Positions 1-6,920 of a DNA stretch of 7,622 nt are shown piece after piece. Positions within the stretch are counted from its first letter, which is position 1. Every line of letters begins with the position of its first letter. The notes beneath the pieces were generated by a model, which searched no databases, was not told where the DNA came from, and saw only the letters and a list, made by a program, of their open reading frames with translations. Source of the DNA: Proteobacteria bacterium UBA6522 (lineage in GTDB: Bacteria; Pseudomonadota; Gammaproteobacteria; Steroidobacterales; Rariloculaceae). A program made the translations under genes and the position numbers. The stretch lies in contig DJLG01000044.1 in assembly GCA_002434915.1 (NCBI GenBank), positions 1 to 7,622 on the forward strand. Reading direction: 5' to 3'.

Positions 1-900
1 ATTGGAATCGAACAAATGAAAACAGTTGATCCGCAAAAATGTGGGGATTTTCTGGGAACGGCAGCATGGTATGACAGGGAGGCTAAGGGAATCGAATTCC
101 CGTTTCCTAAGCTATTCGGGCAGCTAGGAAGTGAATATATAAATCGATTTAGCCTGAGTCATGGCTACTATTCTGAGTGCCAGTCTTACCTGTCAGACCT
201 TATGTTCGACAATGCTCGCCTCAATGGAAAAGCTCAAGCCAGAAACTGGGATATAGCAAGCTTGTCAGATAAATTAACTGCCAGGATATCTCCAGAAATC
301 ACCGTAAAGGATTGTTCCCAGATAACAGATGGAGCAGTCGCTATAATAATTGCTTCGGATAAGTTTGCTGCTGAGTATGCCAAAACTCATGGTATCAATT
401 CAGATTCCATCCCTTCGATTCTAGGGTGGGGGCACACCACCGCACGAATTGCATTATCAGACAAGCTATCTGAAAGTAAAAATAGTGGATACGTACTGCC
501 ACATGCTCGCAAAGCTATCACGGATGCATACGATCGCGCAGGCATTGCTGGTCCCTCGAAACTCGATTCTTATGAATTTCACGACTGTTTTACAACTACA
601 TCTTATGCATCAATAGACTTGATTGGACTAACAAAACCCGGTGAAAACCACGTTGCTATCGAAAAGGGTTGGATAGAAAGGGGTGGCCTTTTGCCATTGA
701 ACCCAAGTGGCGGTTTAATCGGGGCCGGACATCCCGTTGGTGCTACAGGCGTACGCCAGCTGCTTGACAGTTACTTACAGGTATCAGAAAAGGCAGGACC
801 TTATCAAGCGGAATTAAAAAACAAAAATGTCCTTGCTGTTAATATTGGCGGCAGTGGGACTACCACAGTGGCAACTGTAATAGGAACAAATAAGACATGA
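1..900 (+). CDS. SCP2-type thiolase (acyl-CoA acyltransferase family), 5'-truncated by the window
   Basis: Thiolases cleave 3-ketoacyl-CoA with free CoA or run the reverse Claisen condensation; SCP2/SCP-x-type members usually act in beta-oxidation or sterol side-chain breakdown. The frame is open to base 1, and its first codons read IGIEQM, matching the G-x-E-x-M segment that follows the nucleophilic cysteine in this family. About a quarter of the protein, including that cysteine, therefore lies outside, and the first in-window ATG (base 16) is internal. Visible motifs: SQITDGAVA (bases about 316-342), the HDCF loop diagnostic of SCP2-type thiolases (580-591), NPSGGLIGAGHPVGATG with the catalytic His (His codon 730-732), and C-terminal NIGGSGTTT. 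The usual CxG cysteine motif of classical thiolases is absent, as expected when HDCF supplies the second cysteine. The stop overlaps the next gene's start (ATGA), suggesting translational coupling. The family is secure; the substrate is unknown. Confidence 0.9.
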   Translation: MGIEQMKTVDPQKCGDFLGTAAWYDREAKGIEFPFPKLFGQLGSEYINRFSLSHGYYSECQSYLSDLMFDNARLNGKAQARNWDIASLSDKLTARISPEITVKDCSQITDGAVAIIIASDKFAAEYAKTHGINSDSIPSILGWGHTTARIALSDKLSESKNSGYVLPHARKAITDAYDRAGIAGPSKLDSYEFHDCFTTTSYASIDLIGLTKPGENHVAIEKGWIERGGLLPLNPSGGLIGAGHPVGATGVRQLLDSYLQVSEKAGPYQAELKNKNVLAVNIGGSGTTTVATVIGTNKT

Positions 901-1328
901 AAATACCAATGGCTTTTGAAGTTGGAAAAACTGCTTCTATAACAAAAAAAATTACGCTCGAGGATATTGAATCCTTCGCAAAAATAAGTGGCGATGACCA
1001 GCCTGTCCATTTATCTGCAGACTATGCTTCCAACACACGTTTTGGAGGCCAAATAGCCCACGGAACTATTTTAGTCGGTCTTATTTCTGCAATTTTAGGT
1101 AATGTCATGGCCGGAGACGATTACACGGTTATATTTCTTGGGCAATCGTGTAAATGGATTTCACCAGTTAAGCTAAATGACAGCGTCACTGCTGAATGCC
1201 TAGTAACAAAGGTTAGAAATGATAAGCCAATTGTCAGCTTATCTTGCATTTGCACGAACCAAGATCAAGTCAAGGTAATGGAAGGCACTGCAACCGTCTA
1301 TATTGACGCCTATCCATACAAAAGCTAA
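897..1328 (+). CDS. MaoC/PhaJ-like (R)-specific enoyl-CoA hydratase
   Basis: This 143-residue single hot-dog-fold protein is close in length to PhaJ (about 134 residues). PhaJ hydrates trans-2-enoyl-CoA to (R)-3-hydroxyacyl-CoA. The hydratase motif is at residues 28-38: SGDDQPVH gives the catalytic pair Asp33 and His38, equivalent to Asp31/His36 in Aeromonas PhaJ, with Gln35 where Asn is usual. The downstream FGGQIAHGTILVGLIS (about 49-64), LGQSCKWISPV (81-91) and RNDKPIVSL (107-115) also line up with PhaJ. ATG 897 overlaps the thiolase stop. An AGGA at 882-885 lies 11 bases upstream, and a second in-frame ATG at 909 is a possible alternative start. Pairing with a thiolase places it in acyl-CoA metabolism. 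No PHA synthase is visible, so a polyhydroxyalkanoate role is not supported. The family is confident and the chain-length preference unknown. Confidence 0.88.
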   Translation: MKIPMAFEVGKTASITKKITLEDIESFAKISGDDQPVHLSADYASNTRFGGQIAHGTILVGLISAILGNVMAGDDYTVIFLGQSCKWISPVKLNDSVTAECLVTKVRNDKPIVSLSCICTNQDQVKVMEGTATVYIDAYPYKS

Positions 1329-1346
1329 ATTATTGGGGATTGTTAA

Positions 1347-2261
1347 TTAGGGCCAAGCTCTAGATCCAAACTTTTGTGCTTGGTCTACTATGTCAATGCC
1401 TACATTTTCTGACCAGGCTGCGATCAGCTGGCTTACGACAGGCCCTATTTTGCCATCCCCTATTTCTCTATGATCCACTTTTGTCATAGGTAAAACGCCT
1501 GGTCCCGTAAAGGAAACGAATGCCTCGTCGGCTGTATATAAATCATATGGCTGTAAATCCTCTTCAATTATTGGAATGTCTAGTTGGCCAGCTAAATCAA
1601 ACACAACAGATCTTGAAACCCCCTGAAGAATAGACCGGTCGGTTGCCGTTTTGATAGTGCCATTAGTAACCAAGAAAACATTATTGATGGTGCCTTCGGT
1701 AATATTGCCTTCATGGTCTGTCAATATAGGCCAGCCGCCAGGAACCACATCATTAGCCTCTAGCTCAGCCATAGCAAAATTCATGCGGGTGTAGTGCTTA
1801 ACTTTTGGTTCTACTGTACCAGGGGCATGGCTTTTCGTTTTTGTTATTACCCCATGTGCTCCAGTTAAGAACTCGGGAGCATATCTTGCAAAATCAACTG
1901 GAGCAATTCTGCATCCTACCGCAGGTGGCCCCGCAGACCAGGCCCAGGGGCCTTTACCTCGAGTTGCAAAAAACCAAATAATCAAATCCCCCACCTCTGG
2001 TATATGTTTTTGGTTGCGCTTGACGGCCTCTATAATTATTTCTCCAAACTCATCCATGGACATGCCTATATCCAATCTGGCATATTTCAAAGATCTTCGC
2101 ATTCTGTCAAAGTGTCTCTCAATCTTGAATGGTTTTCCATTATAGGTTCGGGCAACATCAAACACCGCATCTCCCATAAGCAGCCCTCTGTCGAACACGT
2201 CTAACTTACATTCTTCTGTTGGGATCCAGTCTCCATTAAAAAACGATGTGCAGTCAGCCAT
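1347..2261 (-). CDS. Class IV (fold-type IV) PLP-dependent aminotransferase, (R)-transaminase/BCAT/D-AAT group
   Basis: This complete 304-residue protein is of the usual class IV length. The N-terminal signature DRGLLMGDAVFDVARTYNG (about 24-42) is followed by F-K-I-x-x-H-x-x-R (46-53). The predicted Schiff-base lysine is Lys155 in EPKVKHYTRM. The PLP-binding motif GNITEGTINNVFLV (185-198) holds Glu189, and ILQGVSR (211-217) and the C-terminal TADEAFVSFTGPGVLPMT (243-260) complete the fold. The 'GDAVFDV...YNGKPF' and 'PKVKHY' contexts look more like (R)-selective amine transaminases than classical IlvE, but BCAT, D-amino acid aminotransferase or aminodeoxychorismate lyase activity cannot be excluded by eye. 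The start is supported by TGAGGA ending 8 bases before ATG (complement of 2270-2275). It converges on the hydratase gene with only 18 bases between stops and no clear terminator there. Expected to be cytosolic. Confidence 0.9.
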   Translation of the reverse strand: MADCTSFFNGDWIPTEECKLDVFDRGLLMGDAVFDVARTYNGKPFKIERHFDRMRRSLKYARLDIGMSMDEFGEIIIEAVKRNQKHIPEVGDLIIWFFATRGKGPWAWSAGPPAVGCRIAPVDFARYAPEFLTGAHGVITKTKSHAPGTVEPKVKHYTRMNFAMAELEANDVVPGGWPILTDHEGNITEGTINNVFLVTNGTIKTATDRSILQGVSRSVVFDLAGQLDIPIIEEDLQPYDLYTADEAFVSFTGPGVLPMTKVDHREIGDGKIGPVVSQLIAAWSENVGIDIVDQAQKFGSRAWP

Positions 2262-2269
2262 AGCATTTT

Positions 2270-2275
2270 TCCTCA
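2270..2275 (-). promoter_or_regulatory. Shine-Dalgarno sequence of the aminotransferase gene
   Basis: On the minus strand this reads TGAGGA, 8 bases before the ATG at 2261. It decides the start. Another ATG only 5 bases upstream and out of frame (2266-2264) would sit too close to the SD to be favoured. Confidence 0.7.
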
Positions 2276-2293
2276 GTTTTTATGTTAAACCTG

Positions 2294-2324
2294 ATTATAC
2301 GCTCTTGCGATCACATGCTGTCCA
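2294..2324 (-). promoter_or_regulatory. Probable sigma-70 promoter of the aminotransferase gene
   Basis: Read on the minus strand, TGGACA (complement of 2319-2324, 5 of 6 matches to TTGACA) is followed after 19 bases by a perfect TATAAT (complement of 2294-2299). Transcription would begin near 2287, giving a leader of about 26 bases that carries the TGAGGA ribosome site. The spacer is slightly longer than the 17-base optimum. The position, directly upstream of a gene with a good SD, makes this more than a chance match, but no experiment supports it. Confidence 0.5.
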
Positions 2325-2341
2325 GCTGTACCGTTGTATCC

Positions 2342-3118
2342 ATGAATAATCCGATCAAGGCCGTTCTTTTTGATTGCGATGGAACGCTCGCCCCAATACA
2401 CATGCAGGTTACTCCTGCAGTTAGAGATTCAGTTCACAGGCTATCGCAGCTAGTACCCGTAGCAATCATATCTTCCCGGGATTTTCATGATATCTCTTGG
2501 CTCGCTAAAGATCTCGGTCTCAGTGCACCTCAAATTTCTGAGGGCGGGGCAAGGATATTTGATGCTCAATCAGACAGTTGCATAGATTTACAGTGTTTGG
2601 AAGTAGCTGATGCGGAGGATATATTCGCGCTTCTGGATAAAGATTCGTTAGACTTCATAGCAGTCGATCAGGATAAACGCGTCAGCTCAGTAAATCAGAT
2701 ATCCACCTGGAAAATCTCTAGGATCACCGCAACTTCTCTTACTGAAAAACATGCATCAAAAATAATGAGCAGCTTAAATGATCGTAAATTACTTTATACC
2801 GCTAAAGTTCAAAGAACCGACAACAAGGAGTGGATGATTGATTTCACTCATTCACAGGGAAATAAATTGGCTGCGGCAAAAAGGTTCGCCAGTTTGCTGG
2901 GTTTATCAATTAATGATTTGGCTGCCGCTGGAGATGGGTACAATGATATTACGATGCTTATAGGGTGTGGCTATGGAATAGCAATGGGTCAGTCACCTAA
3001 AGAATTACAAAATGTTGCTGAATATATTGCTCCTTCCGTGGAAAATGATGGCCTGTCCGTTGCTATAGAGGAATTCATTTTGCCGAGAATAAAAAATGAG
3101 TCTCCGTTAAATAATTAA
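2342..3118 (+). CDS. HAD-superfamily hydrolase, Cof-type (C2B cap) phosphatase, first of a tandem pair
   Basis: This is a predicted Mg-dependent small-molecule phosphatase, 258 residues from the chosen start. Motif I is FDCDGT with Asp11 (nucleophile) and Asp13 (acid/base). Motif II is Ser44 in AIISSRD, motif III is Lys175 in GNKLAAA, and motif IV is AAGDGYND with Asp198 and Asp202. Between motifs II and III lies a cap of about 120 residues, as in Cof/sucrose-phosphatase-like type IIB enzymes. The frame is open from ATG 2282 (278 residues), with another ATG at 2315. I chose 2342 because MNNPIKAVLFDCDGT matches the N-terminus of the neighbouring paralogue, and because the earlier codons overlap the divergent promoter. 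None of the candidate starts has a clear SD. It is the first gene of a probable four-gene unit, 21 bases before the next. The substrate is not predictable; sugar phosphates or phosphoglycerate-type compounds are common for the family. Confidence 0.85.
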   Translation: MNNPIKAVLFDCDGTLAPIHMQVTPAVRDSVHRLSQLVPVAIISSRDFHDISWLAKDLGLSAPQISEGGARIFDAQSDSCIDLQCLEVADAEDIFALLDKDSLDFIAVDQDKRVSSVNQISTWKISRITATSLTEKHASKIMSSLNDRKLLYTAKVQRTDNKEWMIDFTHSQGNKLAAAKRFASLLGLSINDLAAAGDGYNDITMLIGCGYGIAMGQSPKELQNVAEYIAPSVENDGLSVAIEEFILPRIKNESPLNN

Positions 3119-3122
3119 AATT

Positions 3123-3127
3123 AGGAG
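3123..3127 (+). promoter_or_regulatory. Ribosome binding site of the second HAD gene
   Basis: AGGAG lies 12 bases before the ATG at 3140. This is a strong core at a slightly long spacing. It is the best SD in the four-gene unit and suggests the second phosphatase is translated independently of the first. Confidence 0.55.
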
Positions 3128-3139
3128 TCTGTATATTTC

Positions 3140-3937
3140 ATGAAGTTCGAAGCTGTTTTGTTAGATTTGGACGGGACTATTCTTCGTCCTGACCAAATAA
3201 TATCTGATGATGTATCAGCGGCTATATCAAATATAAGAGACCGGATTCCAGTATGTATATTAACTGGCCGCGAGCTTGCTGAGGTGTTAGATTATGCTTC
3301 CATTTTAGGATTAACCTCTCCTCAAGCTTGTGACGGAGGATCAACTATAGTGTCTGCTTCTAGCAAAAAGGTTTTGTGGGCTGTTAGTTTATCGAATTAT
3401 GAAATATGCTTGATTTTAGACGAGCTAAAAACTTCCCGTCTAAGTTTTTTTGGCACTCGCCCTGACGGAGTTAACACTAATATTGATTCAGGTTCTTATG
3501 AAAAAAAATCTAATTGGATCTGCAGCGACTGGGATGAGGCGAAGAATTACGGATATACAAGGATCTCGGCCATGAATTTATCTGAACAAGTGTCCGAGGA
3601 GCTAGAAGGGCGGCTATCTAGTAATAGCAGTTTGAATGTTACTAAAGCTTTTTTGCCTTATAACGGCCTTTGGGCAGTGGACTTCACGCATAGTAATATC
3701 AATAAAGGCACTGCGGCAGCGAAAATTGCAGGATTTCTTGGCAAAAACCTAGGTTCATTTTTAGCTGTTGGCGACAGCTACAATGACAAGTCTATGCTAG
3801 ACTGCGTTGGTTTTTCAGTTGCAATGGGAAATGCTCCTGACTCAATGACTGCTTCTGTCGACTATATTGCTCCTCCGGTTGAGGAAGACGGGCTTGCCAA
3901 AGTAATTAATGAAGTTGTCATTCCAAATTTGGACTAA
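3140..3937 (+). CDS. HAD-superfamily hydrolase, Cof-type (C2B cap) phosphatase, second of a tandem pair
   Basis: A 265-residue paralogue of the preceding gene, with all four HAD motifs intact. LLDLDGT carries Asp9 and Asp11, CILTGRE carries Thr42, INKGTAAA carries Lys189, and AVGDSYND carries Asp212 and Asp216. By hand alignment the two proteins share roughly 30% identity over the first 70 residues and about 45% over the last 85 (W-x-x-DFTHS, NK, GD-x-YND, AMG, YIAP, DGL). The cap, about residues 75-175, is poorly conserved and here rich in aromatics (Trp80, Trp126, Trp131, Tyr87, Tyr120). Cap divergence usually means a different substrate in this family. The start has AGGAG upstream and no competing ATG. 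The MFS gene follows after 13 bases. Expected to be cytosolic; the exact substrate is unknown. Confidence 0.88.
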   Translation: MKFEAVLLDLDGTILRPDQIISDDVSAAISNIRDRIPVCILTGRELAEVLDYASILGLTSPQACDGGSTIVSASSKKVLWAVSLSNYEICLILDELKTSRLSFFGTRPDGVNTNIDSGSYEKKSNWICSDWDEAKNYGYTRISAMNLSEQVSEELEGRLSSNSSLNVTKAFLPYNGLWAVDFTHSNINKGTAAAKIAGFLGKNLGSFLAVGDSYNDKSMLDCVGFSVAMGNAPDSMTASVDYIAPPVEEDGLAKVINEVVIPNLD

Positions 3938-3950
3938 CTAGGCTTTATAT

Positions 3951-5174
3951 ATGCAGCCTAAATTATCAAGAATCCAGCATGGGCCTTTTCGGTCTTTTCT
4001 GTATCGGGACTACAGGTTGGTATGGATTTGCGCGACTTCATCGTCAATAGCTAACTGGATGCTTAAAACAGCAATTGCGTGGCTAGTTTTAGAGATGACT
4101 CGTTCACCGGTTTTAATAACCGTTGCTTTCGCTGTTTTCGCCATACCTAGTGTTTTTATTGGCCCGTTTGCAGGAGTTTGGTCAGATAAGTACAGTCGTA
4201 AAAAATTATTAGTGATTGTATGGATAATATCTTGCGTTTGTTCGATTATTTTAGGTTTACTTGTTCTGGCCGATTTTCAAGATGTGTGGTTGTTCTTTTT
4301 GCTGACTGCTTTAATTGGGTCCAGCATGCCTATTGTTTTTGTTTGCAGCCAAACGTACATATATGACATTGTGGGGCCAAATAATGCATTAAACGGCATA
4401 TCCCTTTGGTCTTTAGGCTTGAGATTGGTTGGTGCGGCAGGGGCAATAATCGGAGGCTTCATAATTGAATCCTCAGGCATTTATCTGGCTGTATTTATCG
4501 CCGCTATGGCATATGGGGTGGCAATAGTAGCAGTAATTGCAATAAGGCATGTCGACGCCAAGGGCGATTTAGATGGCTCGTCAGTATTGGACAATTTAAA
4601 GTCTGGGCTTAGTGTGATTAAGGGGTCCGGTTTATTAATCGGGGTAGTTATATTAGCTATCATTGCTGAAGCTTTTGGCTATGGCATCAGTGCCATATTT
4701 CCTATATTAGCCGATGTAGGTGTTTTCGGGGTTGGCGCTTTTGGTTTGGGAATAATGAACGGGGCTTTTGGCGTCGGTGGGGTTTTAGGATCGATCATAC
4801 TGGCAGGCTTAAGAACCCTTGAGCGCCTCGGCTCACTTCTGGTCCTGGTTTTGCTGGTTTGCGGTTTTTTGTTGTTGGGTTTATCTTTATCAAACTATTT
4901 TTATATAGCCGTGTTGATAATTGGTGGATTGGGGTTAGTAATGGCTAGCTATGACACGTTGGCAATTCTAATAATGCAACGAACTGCTCCCGAGGGTATG
5001 AGAGGAAGATTGACTGGTGTGCTCGTTTTGACATTTGGCATCGGGCCCGCAGGCCATATAGCTTTAGGATTTATGACAGACGCATTGGGGCCTTCTTTGG
5101 CCGCAGGAACAAGTGCTGTAATCGTCATCTCGGTTACATTACTAGTATTCATTACGATCAAAAAGCTGCGCTAG
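3951..5174 (+). CDS. MFS transporter, MFS_3 / EntS-like family
   Basis: This 407-residue integral membrane protein is of normal length for a 12-helix MFS carrier. Hydrophobic segments lie at about 22-48, 53-75, 86-106, 111-132, 150-172, 177-198, 224-250, 258-286, 293-312, 315-342, 353-375 and 383-403. The loop between helices 2 and 3 holds the MFS motif A as GVWSDKYSRKK (75-85), and a polar central loop (199-222) separates the two halves. The opening FLYRDYRLVW, the WLVLEMTRSP segment (44-53) and QRTAPEGMRGRL (343-354) are typical of the MFS_3 group, which includes the enterobactin exporter EntS and many uncharacterised effluxers. Export is therefore likelier than import, though direction and cargo cannot be read from sequence. 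Only a weak TAGG (3939-3942) precedes the ATG. The gene lies between the phosphatase pair and the kelch lipoprotein in one probable transcript. No siderophore genes are present in the window. Confidence 0.88.
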   Translation: MQPKLSRIQHGPFRSFLYRDYRLVWICATSSSIANWMLKTAIAWLVLEMTRSPVLITVAFAVFAIPSVFIGPFAGVWSDKYSRKKLLVIVWIISCVCSIILGLLVLADFQDVWLFFLLTALIGSSMPIVFVCSQTYIYDIVGPNNALNGISLWSLGLRLVGAAGAIIGGFIIESSGIYLAVFIAAMAYGVAIVAVIAIRHVDAKGDLDGSSVLDNLKSGLSVIKGSGLLIGVVILAIIAEAFGYGISAIFPILADVGVFGVGAFGLGIMNGAFGVGGVLGSIILAGLRTLERLGSLLVLVLLVCGFLLLGLSLSNYFYIAVLIIGGLGLVMASYDTLAILIMQRTAPEGMRGRLTGVLVLTFGIGPAGHIALGFMTDALGPSLAAGTSAVIVISVTLLVFITIKKLR

Positions 5175-5203
5175 TTGCGATCTTGATGTAAGATTTTGAC
5201 GTT

Positions 5204-6904
5204 ATGATGAAATTTATTACTCTATCTATATTTATTTGCAGCTTAATTTTTGTGTTCGCCTGCGGGGGATCCGATACCGCTGAAGAGAGCGCAGGGAAAG
5301 ATAATAGTGGTGGCGAAGAATCTTCTACAACTTCCCAGTATGGAGAGGGTGTTTTTACTATTGCCGAAGGTGAAATGAGCGATCGACGTAAAGACCACGT
5401 CGTTTTATTAATGCCTGACGGAAAAGTAATGGTTGTAGGCGGCCGTTCTAGCAGCGCTACACAACAAAGAGTGCCAAGATTGAAGTCTGCCGAGCTATAT
5501 GATCCAGCTACAGAAGAATGGACTTACCTGGCTGAAATGATCAACACATTATCCGCTGCTGGCCGAGAAAGCCCTGCGGGGTCTGTTTTGCAGGATGGTC
5601 GTGTGTTTATAACAGGAGGGCAAAACAGCAGTAATGACCCCTTAAAAACGTCTGAGCTTTACGATCTAACCACTGATGCATGGACAAAGGGCCCAAAGCC
5701 TCTCACGTGGATACAAAGGCATACCCACACATTATTAGATGATGGAAGGGTAATTATAATTGGTGGCACAGACGACCTTTCTCAATTAAAAAAGACAGCC
5801 TTTTTTGATCCGGCTACTGACACAATCACAAAGCTTGCTGAAATGACTACTGGCAGATCAAACCATAGTGCAACTCTGTTGCTTGATGGTCGTATTCTAG
5901 TAGCAGGTGGGGGCAAAAGAGAGCTTTCGGACGCTACAGATACAGCTGAGATATATGATCCCGAAACAGATACATGGTCATCCGCTGGTCGAATGAACGA
6001 AGCAAGATTATCTCACACAGCGCATCTTTTACCAGATGGCAAAGTGCTTGTGACTGGAAGTAAGGGTAAGCTTGCAACATCCGAAATATATGATCCTGAA
6101 ACAAATTCATGGTATACCACCTGCCCAATGATGACGGGAAGGTCCGATCACTCTGGATCACTACTACAGGACGGGCGCGTATTCGTGAGTGGTGGTGAGG
6201 GAAATCTGGATTCAACTGAAATATATGATCCATCGACAGGAGAATGGTCTCCAGGCCCCAAGCTAAATGTTTCTCGTAACCGACATCGACAAATAACAAT
6301 GCAAGATGGCTCTATACTCATAACTGGAGGTCAAGGGCCCGAGAAAATGTCCGTGGTGGTAGAGTACTTTAAGCCAGATCCAGTAGAGAGACATACTGGT
6401 GCAAGTGTATTAGGTTGCGGTGGAAGCGTTGTTATAAAAGAAGACGCTGAAGAAGATGCATACAACGCAAATTCTCCCGATACAGATGCGGCTCATTCTG
6501 ATAGGTTCTCAGAGATAGAGGATGCAGGCTTGTCGGATGCAGATTTTGTGTTTGCAGATCCGATTATTGCAGGCCCTGATGACGACGTAATTGTTGTGCC
6601 TCTTAGAACGCCCGGCACGATTCGTATAGGACAAGGAATAGGGAGCCCTTCAGTAGATGCGACTGGCACCATTGTTAGGCTCAAAGAAATTATTACCAAC
6701 TCTGAAGAAGAGGGCATCAGCATTCTGGTAAACCTTCGTAATGGCGGCTGGGATATGGGTGATATGACTCTTGTTATTGGCCCTGGTGAAACCGGTCCAG
6801 GCGTAAAAAGCTTCGCTCGTGTATGGCTAGGGGTAATAGGGGTCGGCACTGACGAGGCAGGCGCGCCTACTGCCACCGTTGTAGTATTTGAACCCGGTAA
6901 ATAA
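5204..6904 (+). CDS. Kelch-repeat beta-propeller lipoprotein with an unassigned C-terminal domain
   Basis: A 566-residue predicted exported lipoprotein. The signal peptide (1-19) is MMKF, then a hydrophobic core, ending FVFAC; Cys20 would be lipidated, with Gly-Gly-Ser following. A Ser/Gly/Glu-rich linker runs to about residue 50. Kelch-type blades span about 58-378: six units with 'DGRV/KV-x-x-x-GG' and 'E-x-YDP-x-T-x-x-W' (Asp anchors at 100, 154, 202, 252, 297, 342) and a seventh partial unit (358-388) that could close the ring. An acidic stretch (412-461) leads to a beta-rich C-terminal region (about 462-566) that I do not recognise. Kelch propellers usually bind proteins or glycans; a galactose-oxidase-like enzyme would need copper ligands I cannot identify. 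ATG 5204 and 5207 are both possible starts, and neither has a clear SD. The 29-base gap to the MFS gene shows no convincing promoter, so read-through is likely. Confidence 0.85.
   Translation: MMKFITLSIFICSLIFVFACGGSDTAEESAGKDNSGGEESSTTSQYGEGVFTIAEGEMSDRRKDHVVLLMPDGKVMVVGGRSSSATQQRVPRLKSAELYDPATEEWTYLAEMINTLSAAGRESPAGSVLQDGRVFITGGQNSSNDPLKTSELYDLTTDAWTKGPKPLTWIQRHTHTLLDDGRVIIIGGTDDLSQLKKTAFFDPATDTITKLAEMTTGRSNHSATLLLDGRILVAGGGKRELSDATDTAEIYDPETDTWSSAGRMNEARLSHTAHLLPDGKVLVTGSKGKLATSEIYDPETNSWYTTCPMMTGRSDHSGSLLQDGRVFVSGGEGNLDSTEIYDPSTGEWSPGPKLNVSRNRHRQITMQDGSILITGGQGPEKMSVVVEYFKPDPVERHTGASVLGCGGSVVIKEDAEEDAYNANSPDTDAAHSDRFSEIEDAGLSDADFVFADPIIAGPDDDVIVVPLRTPGTIRIGQGIGSPSVDATGTIVRLKEIITNSEEEGISILVNLRNGGWDMGDMTLVIGPGETGPGVKSFARVWLGVIGVGTDEAGAPTATVVVFEPGK
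5852..6247 (+). repeat. Internal kelch repeats with a conserved 135-base period in the DNA
   Basis: Blades 4 to 6 of the kelch lipoprotein remain recognisable as DNA repeats. The strings beginning GAGATATATGATCC (5948), GAAATATATGATCC (6083) and GAAATATATGATCC (6218) lie exactly 135 bases (45 codons) apart. Each is followed by a similar A-rich stretch ending in ATGG. Earlier blades are spaced less regularly (54, 48 and 50 codons). This suggests the later blades arose by, or were homogenised through, more recent duplication. Confidence 0.7.
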
Positions 6905-6920
6905 TATTCAATTAAAAATA

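Noticed and set aside
804..1010. Minus-strand open frame across the thiolase-hydratase junction
   Set aside because: Overlaps two genes with clear motifs and has no supporting signal of its own.
1329..1346. Possible terminator between the convergent hydratase and aminotransferase genes
   Set aside because: Only 18 bases with no GC-rich inverted repeat.
2004..2204. Plus-strand open frame inside the aminotransferase gene
   Set aside because: Antisense to a complete conserved enzyme; no domain.
2201..2266. Short overlapping minus-strand frame starting at an ATG 5 bases upstream of the aminotransferase start
   Set aside because: About 22 codons and out of frame. The SD is too close (about 3-4 bases) for efficient use. 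A regulatory uORF cannot be excluded but nothing supports one.
4277..5161. Three short minus-strand open frames opposite the MFS gene (4277-4480, 4481-4663, 4949-5161)
   Set aside because: Composition is what the complement of a hydrophobic membrane protein gives (Pro, Ile, Thr, Ala rich). No SD or homology signal was seen.
5175..5203. Promoter for the kelch gene (TTGCGA at 5175-5180)
   Set aside because: No acceptable -10 hexamer 16-18 bases downstream; read-through from the MFS gene is simpler.
5934..6299. Minus-strand open frame of 121 codons inside the kelch gene
   Set aside because: Its repeated 'DHIF/DHIS' segments are the reverse reading of the kelch DNA repeats. It has no domain and no ribosome site, and it lies opposite a well-supported gene.
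6493..6876. Minus-strand open frame of 127 codons opposite the kelch C-terminal region
   Set aside because: Low-complexity Pro/Ser/Ile composition and no recognisable motif. The + frame continues unbroken to a stop just before a terminator, so this is a shadow frame.
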